Source: Bacillota bacterium
Lineage (GTDB): Bacteria > Bacillota > Clostridia > Oscillospirales > Oscillospiraceae
Direction of reading: 5' to 3'
NCBI GenBank assembly: GCA_017861415.1
Contig: JAGFXS010000034.1
Location: 1-10,671 of the forward strand
Length of the DNA: 10,671 nt
In this document: one piece after another, positions 1 to 6,925 of the stretch
How positions within the stretch are numbered: position 1 is the stretch's first letter
How the letters are laid out: the number at the start of each line of letters is the position of its first letter
The notes under the pieces: generated by a model
The model's database searches: none
Told to the model about the DNA's origin: nothing
The model's input: the letters and a program-made list of their open reading frames with translations, nothing else
Translations under genes and position numbers: made by a program

Positions 1-818
1 TCTCGATGGGGGCCGATCTGGTGGTGCAGAGCTTCCATAAAACCCTGCCCAGTCTCACGCAGACTGGGGTGCTTCATTTAAATGGAACCCTGATCTCTTC
101 GGAGGAGCTGCGGAGGCAGCTGGGGATCTTCCAGACCAGCAGCCCGTCGTACCTGTTGATGGCCTCTCTGGAGGGCTGCGTGGATCTGCTTGAGGAGGGG
201 GGACAAAGCCTCTTTGAGGATTGGCACCGGCGGCTGGAGAAATTTGACCAGGCGATCTGTCAGCTGGAGCGGATTCGTGTGCCGGGGCATGGAAAAGAGG
301 CTGGAGAAAAACTCCCGGAGGTGTTTGCCCTGGACCCCTCCAAAATAGTGATTTCCACCGCCGGACTCTCGCTCCCCGGCCCCCGTCTCATGGAGCTGCT
401 GGCGGAGGACTATGGGCTCCAGTTGGAGATGTCCCTGGAGGGCTATGCCATTGCCATGACCGGCATGGGGGATCGGGAGGAAACCCTGGAGAGACTTGCC
501 AAGGCGCTGTTGGAGCTGGAGGCGTGTAGGGTCCTTTCCGCGGAGGAGCACCAAAATGGGGTGCCGCCCCTGCCTCGGCGGGCCTGTTCCCTTGAGGAGG
601 CAATGGAGGGGGCCTGGGGCCTAGTCTCTTTTGATGAAGCCGTGGGGAGAATCAGCGCTGCCTATCTTTGGGCCTATCCGCCCGGGGTGCCCCTGGTGAT
701 CCCCGGGGAGATCATCGATAGCCAGCTGATTGAGGCTCTGGGTAGGATGAACCATGCTGGTGTTAACCTGATTGCCTCTCGAGGAGAGGTGAAAGATGGT
801 CTTGCGGTGCTTCTCTGA
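1..818 (+). CDS. Orn/Lys/Arg decarboxylase family protein, C-terminal part (5' end outside window)
   Basis: This is the last 272 codons or so of a fold-type I PLP-dependent decarboxylase of the ornithine/lysine/arginine family (the YaaO/SpeA-like group of Bacillota). The reading frame is open from the left edge, with codons in register from base 3, so the start lies upstream. The sequence shows the PLP-lysine motif S-F-H-K-T with the Lys codon at 39-41, which would form the Schiff base. Near the C-terminus is Y-P-P-G-V-P-L-V-I-P-G-E (about 675-710), a signature of the family's C-terminal domain. The substrate cannot be read from this part: family members decarboxylate arginine, lysine or ornithine, and some are uncharacterised. 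In many Bacillota this gene sits next to tmk and DNA-replication genes, but no such neighbour is visible here. It ends 11 bases before an intrinsic terminator, so it is probably the last gene of its operon. The family call is firm; the specific reaction is not. Confidence 0.88.
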   Translation, partial: SMGADLVVQSFHKTLPSLTQTGVLHLNGTLISSEELRRQLGIFQTSSPSYLLMASLEGCVDLLEEGGQSLFEDWHRRLEKFDQAICQLERIRVPGHGKEAGEKLPEVFALDPSKIVISTAGLSLPGPRLMELLAEDYGLQLEMSLEGYAIAMTGMGDREETLERLAKALLELEACRVLSAEEHQNGVPPLPRRACSLEEAMEGAWGLVSFDEAVGRISAAYLWAYPPGVPLVIPGEIIDSQLIEALGRMNHAGVNLIASRGEVKDGLAVLL

Positions 819-828
819 GACTGTGATC

Positions 829-850
829 CTGTCCTGCGGACAGCTTTTTG
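829..850 (+). terminator. Intrinsic terminator of the decarboxylase operon
   Basis: A 6-bp perfect stem (CTGTCC 829-834 with GGACAG 838-843, loop TGC) is followed by C and five T. It lies 10 bases after the decarboxylase stop codon. The stem is short but GC-rich, and the position fits the end of an operon. Confidence 0.6.
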
Positions 851-878
851 GATTAGGCCGTAAACTGATAAAGTTCTT

Positions 879-905
879 TTGTTTACGACAAATTCGTGAT
901 ACAAT
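879..905 (+). promoter_or_regulatory. Probable extended -10 promoter for rlmB
   Basis: TGATACAAT (897-905) gives an extended -10 (TG at 897-898, hexamer TACAAT at 900-905, 5 of 6 matches to TATAAT). The best -35 candidate is TTGTTT at 879-884 with a short 15-bp spacer, so the extended -10 probably does most of the work. It lies just beyond the upstream terminator and about 75 bases before rlmB, so transcripts would begin near 912 and carry a structured leader. Confidence 0.6.
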
Positions 906-911
906 TTCTTT

Positions 912-968
912 GGGGCCGTCAACGAGAGCGGCCCTGGGGCGGAGAGGCTCCGTCCCTTTCGATGAAAG
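912..968 (+). promoter_or_regulatory. Structured 5' leader of rlmB with tandem hairpins
   Basis: Three consecutive stem-loops fill the predicted leader. The first is GGGCCG (913-918) with CGGCCC (929-934). The second is a 9-bp stem, 936-944 with 948-956, containing one G-U pair and a 3-base loop. The third is a small CTTTC/GAAAG stem at 956-960 and 964-968, sharing one base with the second. The second hairpin is followed by only three T before the sequence turns mixed, so it is a poor intrinsic terminator, although an attenuator-like role cannot be excluded. The Shine-Dalgarno sequence (AGGAA, 970-974) lies immediately after the third stem. I do not recognise a known riboswitch class. Confidence 0.45.
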
Positions 969-980
969 TAGGAATTACAC

Positions 981-1766
981 ATGAAAAAAATTCAGAACCG
1001 AGGCACTCAGGACGAGGAACGGGACGCCATTGCCGACGGTATCATTGAAGGACGCAACGCCGTAATCGAGGCCTTGCGGGTGGGGACGCCCATTGATAAA
1101 ATCTTTTTGGCTAGGGGAGAGACCGACGCCGCCCTGGGCCACATCGCGTCCACAGCCCGGAATCAGGGGGTTGTGGTGGTAGAGGCCGACCGCCGCAAGC
1201 TGGACTATATGAGCCGCACCCACGCCCACCAGGGGGTCATCGCGCTGGCGGCCGTCCGGGAATACGTGGAGCCCGAAGATATTCTGCAAATTGCCCGAGA
1301 TAAGGGTGAGCCGCCCTTGATCGTCATCTGCGACGAGCTGTCCGACCCCCACAACCTAGGAGCCGTCATCCGTACTGCCGAGTGTGCAGGTGCCCATGGG
1401 GTCATCATCCCCAAGCGGCGCAGTGCGGGCCTCACCGCCGTGGTGGCGAAGACCTCCGCCGGCGCTGTGTCCCATGTACCCGTGGCCCGGGTGCCCAACC
1501 TGACCACGCTACTCAAAGAACTGAAAAAGCAAGGGGTCTGGATCTTCGGCACCGATGCCGCGGGTTCCGTTTCCCTCTACGAGGCGGACCTCAAGGGGCC
1601 TGCCGCCATTGTCATTGGCTCCGAAGGGGACGGGATGGGTCGACTGGTTTCCGAAACCTGCGACTTTTTGGTGCGCATCCCCATGCGGGGCAAGCTCAAC
1701 TCCCTTAACGCCAGCGCCTCCGCCGCCATTTTGCTCTATGAGGCCGTGCGCCAGCGGATGGGCTAG
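981..1766 (+). CDS. rlmB: 23S rRNA (guanosine-2'-O-)-methyltransferase RlmB (TrmH/SpoU family)
   Basis: This is a SPOUT-class methyltransferase of 261 residues, the usual RlmB length (about 245-265). Family members 2'-O-methylate a guanosine in the peptidyl-transferase region of 23S rRNA (G2251 in E. coli) using S-adenosylmethionine. Residues about 20-95 form the SpoU substrate-binding domain (G-x-x-E-G-R-N-A-V-x-E-A-L at 20-32). The knotted catalytic domain follows with all three motifs: motif 1 with N-L-G-A-V-I-R-T-A-E (125-134, catalytic Arg131), motif 2 I-V-I-G-S-E-G-D-G-M-G (210-220), and motif 3 I-P-M-R-G-K-L-N-S-L-N-A-S (233-245). The start is the ATG 6 bases after AGGAA. The gene has its own promoter and leader. 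The next gene begins 38 bases downstream on the same strand, so the two are probably cotranscribed. RlmB and the paralogue TrmH/YacO are hard to separate by sequence alone; the N-terminal domain and length favour RlmB. Confidence 0.92.
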   Translation: MKKIQNRGTQDEERDAIADGIIEGRNAVIEALRVGTPIDKIFLARGETDAALGHIASTARNQGVVVVEADRRKLDYMSRTHAHQGVIALAAVREYVEPEDILQIARDKGEPPLIVICDELSDPHNLGAVIRTAECAGAHGVIIPKRRSAGLTAVVAKTSAGAVSHVPVARVPNLTTLLKELKKQGVWIFGTDAAGSVSLYEADLKGPAAIVIGSEGDGMGRLVSETCDFLVRIPMRGKLNSLNASASAAILLYEAVRQRMG

Positions 1767-1804
1767 GATACGTTCCATTATTATTGTTAAAAACAGGTGA
1801 TCCC

Positions 1805-4366
1805 ATGGCAGATGATAGACGAGAATTCCAATCAGAGGACGACTTCGGCCTCGAAGATATCCTAGAGGAGGTTTCGGGCTGGCTTGAGCAGGATGCCCGC
1901 AACGAAGCTCCGCTGCCCGATGTTCTACTGGATCTGATGCCTGCTTCCTTAGAGCGCCCGGAGGTGGACACGAAGGACAAAGTGGCCCCCCCTGCGCCGA
2001 CTGAAAAGCCCGCACAGAAGCAGCCGCCGAGGGAAAAGGTGCCACAGTCGCCGGAAAAATCGGCAACAAGACAGAAGACCAGCACTGAGACCCACGGAAG
2101 GGAAGCTCAGGTCAAGGGATCCGGCGGAGAAATGCCGCCCCAGACAAGTCCAACTACAACAAAAGCGCCGGAGGTCATCATACAGCCCGTGCCGGAAGTC
2201 TGGAGCGGGCGGCCCGATGCCTCCGCCTTTGGTGCGCCCATGATCCCCAGCCAAGCGGTTCGATTGCCCACACCCAAAGCCATGCGCCAACCCGCCATTC
2301 GATTGCCCATCGACAAAGGGGAGGATGGGGCAGAGGAGACAGCTGTGTCCCCTGAATCGACCCTGCAAGCAGAAAAGGGCATTGCAGCTGAGTCTGTGCC
2401 CCAAAAGGCGCCGGAACAGCAAAACGGTGAGGGAGAGACAGCGGGTCCGATTCCGAATGCTACCGCGCCGTCCCTTCCAGGAGAAAAGACCCAGGGTGAA
2501 GGCGCCAATGACCAGATGGCTGCTGAGTCGGACGTTCCGGATAACATCATTACCCTTTATCCCCAGAAGGAACCGGAAACCATTCGGGAAGCGGTGAGCC
2601 AGGCCGCCCAGCAGGCAAAAGAATGGGCGCGGGAGAACAAGGAGAACTTTACCCCGCCGAAAGTTCATGTGAAACGGCCTAAAATACCCAAAATTCCCGG
2701 GCTGCCGGATCTGCCACCGCCCCCTGACACCGACCCCAAAATCCTGGTAAAGGAATTTGGAGAGGGTCTTTCCCGCCTGCGGACGCTTATGGGGGGTGCA
2801 TTTCTCTGTGTTCTGGTACTGCTGATCTTGACGCTCTTTCAAGAGATTCCGGTTCTGCCGTTTCCCAATATACTAGCCCAAGGTGAGGTCATGGGTTGGC
2901 TGGGGCTGGGACTGTTTGCCCTTACCTGTTTGCTGAGTGCCCCGGTGCTAAGGGCGGGCCTTATCCGTCTACTGAAAGGCAAGCCCAGTATGGAGACGGT
3001 GGCCCTCCTGGCCGCCATCACTGTGACAGCGGATGCCTTGACCTTGCTTCTAATGCAGCTGAGGCCCTACAGCATGCCCCATTACCTGCCTGCGATGACT
3101 GTACTGGCCTTTCAGATGCTGGGCACTTATCTGAAACGGAAACAGCAGCGAGTGGCCAGCCGCACCGCCGCCCAGTCCAGGCATCCTGACCGCCTGCATG
3201 TGGAACCCCAGTCTTTCGGCGGAAAAGCGGCGTATCGCCGTCGTTCCGGCACTGCCGCGGGCTTTGGCAGTCAGATCCAGCAGGAGGATGGTGCGGAGAA
3301 AATTTTTCGTTACTATGTACCGCTCTCGGTGCTCCTTACCGTGGGATTGTCTATTTTGGCCACCACGGCAAAGGGGAATTCTGAGCTGATTTGCTGGGCC
3401 GTCTCCGGCGGCCTGATAGCTGCCGCAACCCTGGGCGGCTGCCTTTGCTTCAGCCTGCCCAACCGAGAGCTCTCTCAGCGGCTAGCCAGAGATGGTGTAG
3501 CCCTGGCAGGCTGGGTGGGGATCCGAACCGCAAAACCCGGAGCCGTTCTTCTGGTGGAGGATACCGATCTGTTTCCGCCCGGTTCTGTGAAGATTACCAG
3601 CGCCAGATCTTTCGGAAGTTTCTCACAAGAGAAAGTGTTTTCCGTCACAGCCTCCATCATCCGTGCCACTGGCAGCGGCTTAGATGAAGTCTTTGAGGGG
3701 CTGATGCGGATGGAGGGTGGAACCCTTGTTACCGTCAGCGACCTGGAGCAGCATAAAGACGGCATCTCCGCCCGGGCTCTAGGCCAGGCGGTGCTGGTGG
3801 GCAACAGCAACTTCTTAGAGCGCATGGGTGTCGCACTGCCCCCGGGGGTGCGGGTGAGAACCGGCGTCTTTACCGCCATCGGCGGCAGTTTTGCCGGCCA
3901 GTTTGTCCTCTCCTACTCCCTCCACAAAAGTGCAATGCCCGCCGTGGACGGCCTGCTGCTCAACCGAATTACGCCTGTGTTGGCTGCGCTGGACTTTAAC
4001 ATCTCACCGCCCCTGCTACGAAAGCTCTTTCGCTTCCCCTGGGACAGATTGTCCTTCCCGGAGCTGGAACAGCGACGCAAGCTACTCGCAGCCCAGCCTC
4101 ACAGTGGCAGCAGCCTGCTGGCGATCCTAGGGGTAGAAGGTCTCGCTCCCATAGCTACGGCCGCCACAGGTGCGCAGAGGCTGCGTAGGGCCCTGAAGCT
4201 CTGTCTCCGTTTTACCCTGCTGGGCAGCTTGGTGGGCATCGGGCTGGTGTTCTATCTGGCTCAAGCCGCCGCCCTGACCGCCTTGTCGCCCCTGCATCTT
4301 ACTATATTTCTCCTCCTGTGGGGGTTGCCCCTGCTGTTGATTTCCGGTTGGGTGAACCAGTTTTAG
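1805..4366 (+). CDS. Degenerate P1B-type ATPase-like membrane protein (probable pseudo-enzyme)
   Basis: The protein has 853 residues. I chose the ATG at 1805, preceded by AGGTGA (1795-1800), over an in-frame TTG at 1784 that has no clear ribosome-binding site. Residues 1-320 are Pro/Glu/Gln/Lys-rich and predicted disordered; they start with an acidic F-G-L-E-D-I-L-E-E-V segment and hold no CxxC metal-binding domain. Eight hydrophobic segments follow, near 329-350, 363-385, 398-420, 427-447, 503-523, 529-552, 800-820 and 828-850. This 4+2+2 spacing is that of heavy-metal P1B ATPases. Similarities include G-K-P-S-M-E-T (about 392-398) before membrane segment 3, C-L-C (546-548) where P1B pumps have CPC, and V-L-V-G-N (663-667), as in the nucleotide-binding domain. 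The phosphorylated D-K-T-G-T is replaced by E-D-T-D-L (585-589). No TGE, TGD or GDGxND motif is visible, and the actuator loop is only about 55 residues. The frame is open throughout, so this is not a recent pseudogene. I infer a non-pumping membrane protein of unknown role, cotranscribed with rlmB. Confidence 0.72.
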   Translation: MADDRREFQSEDDFGLEDILEEVSGWLEQDARNEAPLPDVLLDLMPASLERPEVDTKDKVAPPAPTEKPAQKQPPREKVPQSPEKSATRQKTSTETHGREAQVKGSGGEMPPQTSPTTTKAPEVIIQPVPEVWSGRPDASAFGAPMIPSQAVRLPTPKAMRQPAIRLPIDKGEDGAEETAVSPESTLQAEKGIAAESVPQKAPEQQNGEGETAGPIPNATAPSLPGEKTQGEGANDQMAAESDVPDNIITLYPQKEPETIREAVSQAAQQAKEWARENKENFTPPKVHVKRPKIPKIPGLPDLPPPPDTDPKILVKEFGEGLSRLRTLMGGAFLCVLVLLILTLFQEIPVLPFPNILAQGEVMGWLGLGLFALTCLLSAPVLRAGLIRLLKGKPSMETVALLAAITVTADALTLLLMQLRPYSMPHYLPAMTVLAFQMLGTYLKRKQQRVASRTAAQSRHPDRLHVEPQSFGGKAAYRRRSGTAAGFGSQIQQEDGAEKIFRYYVPLSVLLTVGLSILATTAKGNSELICWAVSGGLIAAATLGGCLCFSLPNRELSQRLARDGVALAGWVGIRTAKPGAVLLVEDTDLFPPGSVKITSARSFGSFSQEKVFSVTASIIRATGSGLDEVFEGLMRMEGGTLVTVSDLEQHKDGISARALGQAVLVGNSNFLERMGVALPPGVRVRTGVFTAIGGSFAGQFVLSYSLHKSAMPAVDGLLLNRITPVLAALDFNISPPLLRKLFRFPWDRLSFPELEQRRKLLAAQPHSGSSLLAILGVEGLAPIATAATGAQRLRRALKLCLRFTLLGSLVGIGLVFYLAQAAALTALSPLHLTIFLLLWGLPLLLISGWVNQF
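2259..2309 (+). repeat. Short in-frame direct repeat in the disordered linker
   Basis: The 12-mer TTCGATTGCCCA occurs at 2259-2270 and again at 2298-2309, an offset of 39 bases (13 codons). It encodes two copies of a V/I-R-L-P motif followed by a Lys (A-V-R-L-P-T-P-K and A-I-R-L-P-I-D-K) in the disordered region of the P1B-like protein. It may be a duplicated linear motif or simply linker expansion. Confidence 0.6.
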
Positions 4367-4408
4367 GTAACATGCTGAATTGAATAAATAGGCACCAGCT
4401 TAAAAGAT

Positions 4409-4450
4409 GAAAGCCCGCTCCTTTGATTTTTGTCGAGGGAGTGGGATTTC
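4409..4450 (+). terminator. Probable terminator after the rlmB / P1B-like operon
   Basis: CCCGCTCC (4414-4421) pairs with GGAGTGGG (4438-4445) with one G-U pair. After a single mismatch, GAAA (4409-4412) pairs with TTTC (4447-4450). The loop is 16 bases and the following sequence is AT-rich (ATTGTAATTAAG) but not a clean T tract. It lies 42 bases after the stop. It could be an intrinsic terminator of moderate strength or only a 3'-end stem. Confidence 0.42.
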
Positions 4451-4525
4451 ATTGTAATTAAGTATTTGAATCTCTTGAAAATTAGAAGTTATTAATTAAA
4501 GGGTGAGCATTTTTACAGAAAACAT

Positions 4526-4539
4526 GGAACAAACGTTTG
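4526..4539 (+). promoter_or_regulatory. LexA operator (SOS box) upstream of lexA
   Basis: G-GAAC-AAAC-GTTT-G closely matches the Gram-positive SOS box (consensus CGAACRNRYGTTCG): GAAC at 4527-4530 and GTTT at 4535-4538, separated by 4 bases. Its right half overlaps the -35 hexamer of the lexA promoter, so bound LexA would block RNA polymerase. This is the expected autorepression arrangement. Confidence 0.85.
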
Positions 4540-4565
4540 ACTTGTTTTTATTGATATGGTAAAAT
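4537..4565 (+). promoter_or_regulatory. lexA promoter (sigma-A type)
   Basis: The -35 is TTGACT (4537-4542), the spacer is exactly 17 bp, and the -10 is TAAAAT (4560-4565) with an extended-10 TG at 4557-4558. The sequence upstream is AT-rich (about 4446-4500). Transcription would start near 4572, leaving a leader of about 50 bases. Confidence 0.85.
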
Positions 4566-4586
4566 ACCTGTAAGGAAACTTCCATT

Positions 4587-4602
4587 GTCGGCATGTACCG
4601 AC
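4587..4602 (+). other. Small stem-loop in the lexA 5' UTR
   Basis: GTCGG (4587-4591) pairs with CCGAC (4598-4602) around a 6-base loop, ending 6 bases before the GGGAGG ribosome-binding site. It may affect mRNA stability or translation; its small size makes chance possible. Confidence 0.4.
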
Positions 4603-4620
4603 TTGGCGGGAGGGTTTTAT

Positions 4621-5214
4621 ATGGAAAAGATAACCGCAAAACAACAGCAGATCTATGATTTTATCCTTTCCTTTTCAGAGGAGTATGGGTACCCCCCCTC
4701 GGTCCGGGAGATCGGGGATCATCTGGGACTGAAATCACCCTCTACGGTGCATTTTCACCTGAAGGGTCTGCGGTCTGCAGGGCTGATTTCTCAGGTGGAA
4801 GGGAAAACTCGTTCCATCACCATAAACGGAGAGGCCTTGGCCCGCAGAGGGAAGATTCCTGTGGTGGGCAACGTGGCCGCCGGCTCCCCCATTCTGGCGC
4901 AGGAGTGCATTGAGGAGTACCTGACCTATCAGCCAGACGGTCCCCAAGAGGAGCATTACGCCCTGAGGGTGCGGGGAGAATCCATGATCAATGCCGGTAT
5001 CCTCCCCGGTGATCTGGTGGTGGTACGCCCCCAGCAGAGGGCCACCAACGGTGAGATTGTGGTGGCGCTCTTTGAAGATGAAGCCACGGTGAAGACCTTT
5101 AAGCGTATTGACGGAAAGGTCTGGCTAATGCCAGAGAATCCCGAGTATGAGCCTATCGATGGAGGCAAGGCCCAGATCATCGGGAAGGTTGTGTCGGTAA
5201 TCCGGCGCTATTAA
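4621..5214 (+). CDS. lexA: LexA repressor (SOS response regulator, self-cleaving)
   Basis: This is the transcriptional repressor of DNA-damage genes. With RecA-ssDNA filaments it cleaves itself and releases its operators. It has 197 residues, typical for LexA. The N-terminal winged helix-turn-helix includes P-P-S-V-R-E-I (25-31) and G-L-K-S-P-S-T-V-H-F-H-L (36-47). The scissile Ala87-Gly88 bond lies in N-V-A-A-G-S-P. The S24 peptidase-like domain carries the catalytic Ser121 (G-E-S-M) and Lys158 (A-T-V-K-T-F). All catalytic elements are intact. The start is the ATG 7 bases after GGAGG (4609-4613). An in-frame TTG at 4585 would add 12 residues but lies in the leader hairpin and lacks a ribosome-binding site. 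The gene is monocistronic, autoregulated through the operator at 4526-4539, and convergent with rny. Confidence 0.97.
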   Translation: MEKITAKQQQIYDFILSFSEEYGYPPSVREIGDHLGLKSPSTVHFHLKGLRSAGLISQVEGKTRSITINGEALARRGKIPVVGNVAAGSPILAQECIEEYLTYQPDGPQEEHYALRVRGESMINAGILPGDLVVVRPQQRATNGEIVVALFEDEATVKTFKRIDGKVWLMPENPEYEPIDGGKAQIIGKVVSVIRRY

Positions 5215-5270
5215 GAAGCGAGGATGCGGGCACAACGGAAGCAGATGGCTGCACCGTAAAATTAGCCTAG

Positions 5271-5310
5271 AAAAAACGAGGCAGGATCCATTTGGATTCT
5301 GCCTCGTTTC
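5271..5310. terminator. Bidirectional terminator downstream of lexA
   Basis: A 13-bp stem (5277-5289 with 5294-5306, one G-U pair) encloses a 4-base loop. It is followed on the + strand by TTTC and preceded by six A, which become a U tract on the - strand. It therefore ends lexA transcripts moderately well and would also stop - strand transcripts running past the rny terminator. Confidence 0.8.
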
Positions 5311-5322
5311 GTTGCCGGAGGA

Positions 5323-5364
5323 GAAAAAATCAGGCAGACAGCCTTTTATGACTGTCTGCCTGAT
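5323..5364 (-). terminator. Intrinsic terminator of rny
   Basis: A perfect 13-bp stem (5329-5341 with 5352-5364) with a 10-base loop is preceded on the + strand by A-rich sequence (5324-5329), giving a U tract on the - strand. It begins 16 bases after the rny stop codon in the direction of rny transcription. Confidence 0.88.
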
Positions 5365-5380
5365 GGGGTAAGCTGGTTTG

Positions 5381-6925
5381 TTATCTGGCGTACTCGATGG
5401 CCTTGACTTCCCGCAGGAGGTGGACCTTGATTTGTCCAGGATATTCCATCTCGTCCTCAATCTTCTTGGCAATCTCGCGGGCCAGAAGAATCATGCCGTC
5501 TTCGCTGACGAGCTCAGGCTTGATGATAATCCGTACCTCGCGGCCAGCTTGAATGGCGTAGGATTTTTCCACGCCCTGGAAGGAAGTGGTGATCTCCTCC
5601 AGCTTCTCCAGCCGCTTGATGTAGTTCTCAAGATTCTCACGCCGGGCGCCGGGCCGGGCTGCAGAGATGGCATCCGCTGCCTGAACCAGGCAGGCCACTA
5701 CGGTCTGCGCCTCCACATCGCCATGGTGGGCGTGGATGGCGTGGATTACTTCGCGGCTCTCTTTATACTTCCTAGCCAGCTCCACGCCGATGGTGACGTG
5801 GGAGCCTTCCACCTCGTGATCAACAGCCTTGCCTAGGTCATGGAGAAGACCTGCCCGCTTGGCCTGAGCCACGTCGGCCCCGATCTCTGCCGCCATAAGG
5901 CCTGCAAGATGGGAGACTTCGATGGAATGGTTGAGCACGTTCTGTCCGTAGCTGGTACGGTATTTCATCCGGCCCAGCAGCTTGATCAGCTCCGGGTGGA
6001 GGCCCATGACGTTGGACTCAAACACCGCCCGCTCGCCTTCAGCCTTGATAGTGGCGTCTACTTCGCGCTTGGCGCTCTCCACCATTTCCTCGATACGGGC
6101 GGGGTGAATACGGCCGTCCAGGATCAGTTTCTCCAGAGCCAGACGGGCAATCTCTCGCCGTACCGGGTCGAAGCAGGAAACGGTGATGGCTTCTGGGGTA
6201 TCATCGATGATCAGGTCTACGCCGGTGAGGGTCTCCAGGGTGCGGATGTTCCGGCCCTCGCGGCCGATGATTCTGCCCTTCATTTCATCATTGGGCAGGG
6301 GCACCACGGAGACCGTGACCTCAGCCACATGATCCGCGGCACAGCGCTGGATAGCAAGCCCAATGATTTCCCGGGCGCGGCTGTCCGCTTCATCCTTCAG
6401 CTGAGCCTCAATCTCCTTGATCTTCATGGCCGCTTCATGGGTGACCTCTGTCTGCAGCTTGGAAATCAGGTAATCCTTTGCTTCGTCTGCGGTAAAACCA
6501 GAGACCTTTTCCAGTACGCTCATCTGCTGGGCTACCAGTTCGTCTGCCTTACGGCGGACGGACTCCAGCTCAGACACCTTCGCGGTGTAGGCCTCCTCCT
6601 TGCGCTCCATGTTCTCGGTCTTGCTGTCCAGGCTCTCTTCTTTTTGTTGGAGCCGCCGCTCCTGCTTCTGCAGGTCTGCGCGCCGCTCCTTTACTTCGCG
6701 TTCATACTCGTTTCGGGCAGTCAGAATCTCTTCCTTTGCTTCTACCAGGGCCTCGCGCTTCTTGTTCTCCGCGCTTCGGATGGCCTCATTGAGGATTCGC
6801 GTGGCTTCTGCCTCCGCGCTGCCGATCTCTTTTTCTGCTACTTTTTTACGATATTGAATGCCAAGGGGGAAGAATATGACAAGGGCTACGGCAAAGGCCG
6901 CTGCGCCCACAAGAAAAAACTCCAT
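5381..6925 (-). CDS. rny: Ribonuclease Y (membrane-anchored endoribonuclease)
   Basis: RNase Y starts bulk mRNA decay in many Bacillota, cutting single-stranded, A/U-rich sites at the inner face of the membrane. This protein has 514 residues, close to the family's usual 510-525. The N-terminus is a membrane anchor (about 3-23), followed by a long Glu/Lys/Arg-rich coiled coil (about 27-185). A KH domain carries the G-R-E-G loop (221-224, in [10 protein letters not shown]). The HD domain has the metal-binding pair His362-Asp363 in L-L-H-D-L-G-K-A and a conserved C-terminal region ending E-Y-A-R. The start is uncertain. The ATG at 6925 lies 12 bases after GGAGGTG; an in-frame GTG at 6940 abuts the same Shine-Dalgarno sequence and is therefore less likely. 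The gene has its own promoter about 130 bases upstream and its own terminator, so it appears monocistronic. The pnp and queH genes are nearby but separate. Confidence 0.97.
   Translation of the reverse strand: MEFFLVGAAAFAVALVIFFPLGIQYRKKVAEKEIGSAEAEATRILNEAIRSAENKKREALVEAKEEILTARNEYEREVKERRADLQKQERRLQQKEESLDSKTENMERKEEAYTAKVSELESVRRKADELVAQQMSVLEKVSGFTADEAKDYLISKLQTEVTHEAAMKIKEIEAQLKDEADSRAREIIGLAIQRCAADHVAEVTVSVVPLPNDEMKGRIIGREGRNIRTLETLTGVDLIIDDTPEAITVSCFDPVRREIARLALEKLILDGRIHPARIEEMVESAKREVDATIKAEGERAVFESNVMGLHPELIKLLGRMKYRTSYGQNVLNHSIEVSHLAGLMAAEIGADVAQAKRAGLLHDLGKAVDHEVEGSHVTIGVELARKYKESREVIHAIHAHHGDVEAQTVVACLVQAADAISAARPGARRENLENYIKRLEKLEEITTSFQGVEKSYAIQAGREVRIIIKPELVSEDGMILLAREIAKKIEDEMEYPGQIKVHLLREVKAIEYAR

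Noticed and set aside
796..984. Small + strand open frame across the rlmB upstream region
   Set aside because: It overlaps the decarboxylase end and runs through the terminator and promoter of rlmB; no ribosome-binding site or conserved look.
1784..1804. Alternative TTG start of the P1B-like protein
   Set aside because: No Shine-Dalgarno sequence precedes it, whereas AGGTGA lies just before the ATG at 1805.
1949..2842. Open frame of 297 codons on the - strand
   Set aside because: It is antisense to the disordered part of the P1B-like protein; its composition is biased (Arg, Gly, Leu, Phe) and it has no domain or ribosome-binding site.
3140..3312. Frameshift or assembly error as the cause of the missing actuator domain
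   Set aside because: The other + strand frames do not contain a TGE-like segment, and the motif losses are spread over the whole protein, not confined to this place; not formally excluded without reads.
4585..4620. Alternative TTG start of lexA
   Set aside because: It sits inside the 5' UTR hairpin, lacks a ribosome-binding site, and would extend LexA beyond the usual N-terminus.
5271..5364. CRISPR-like repeat or mobile-element end at the two adjacent long inverted repeats
   Set aside because: The two stems differ in sequence and are explained as terminators of the convergent lexA and rny genes.
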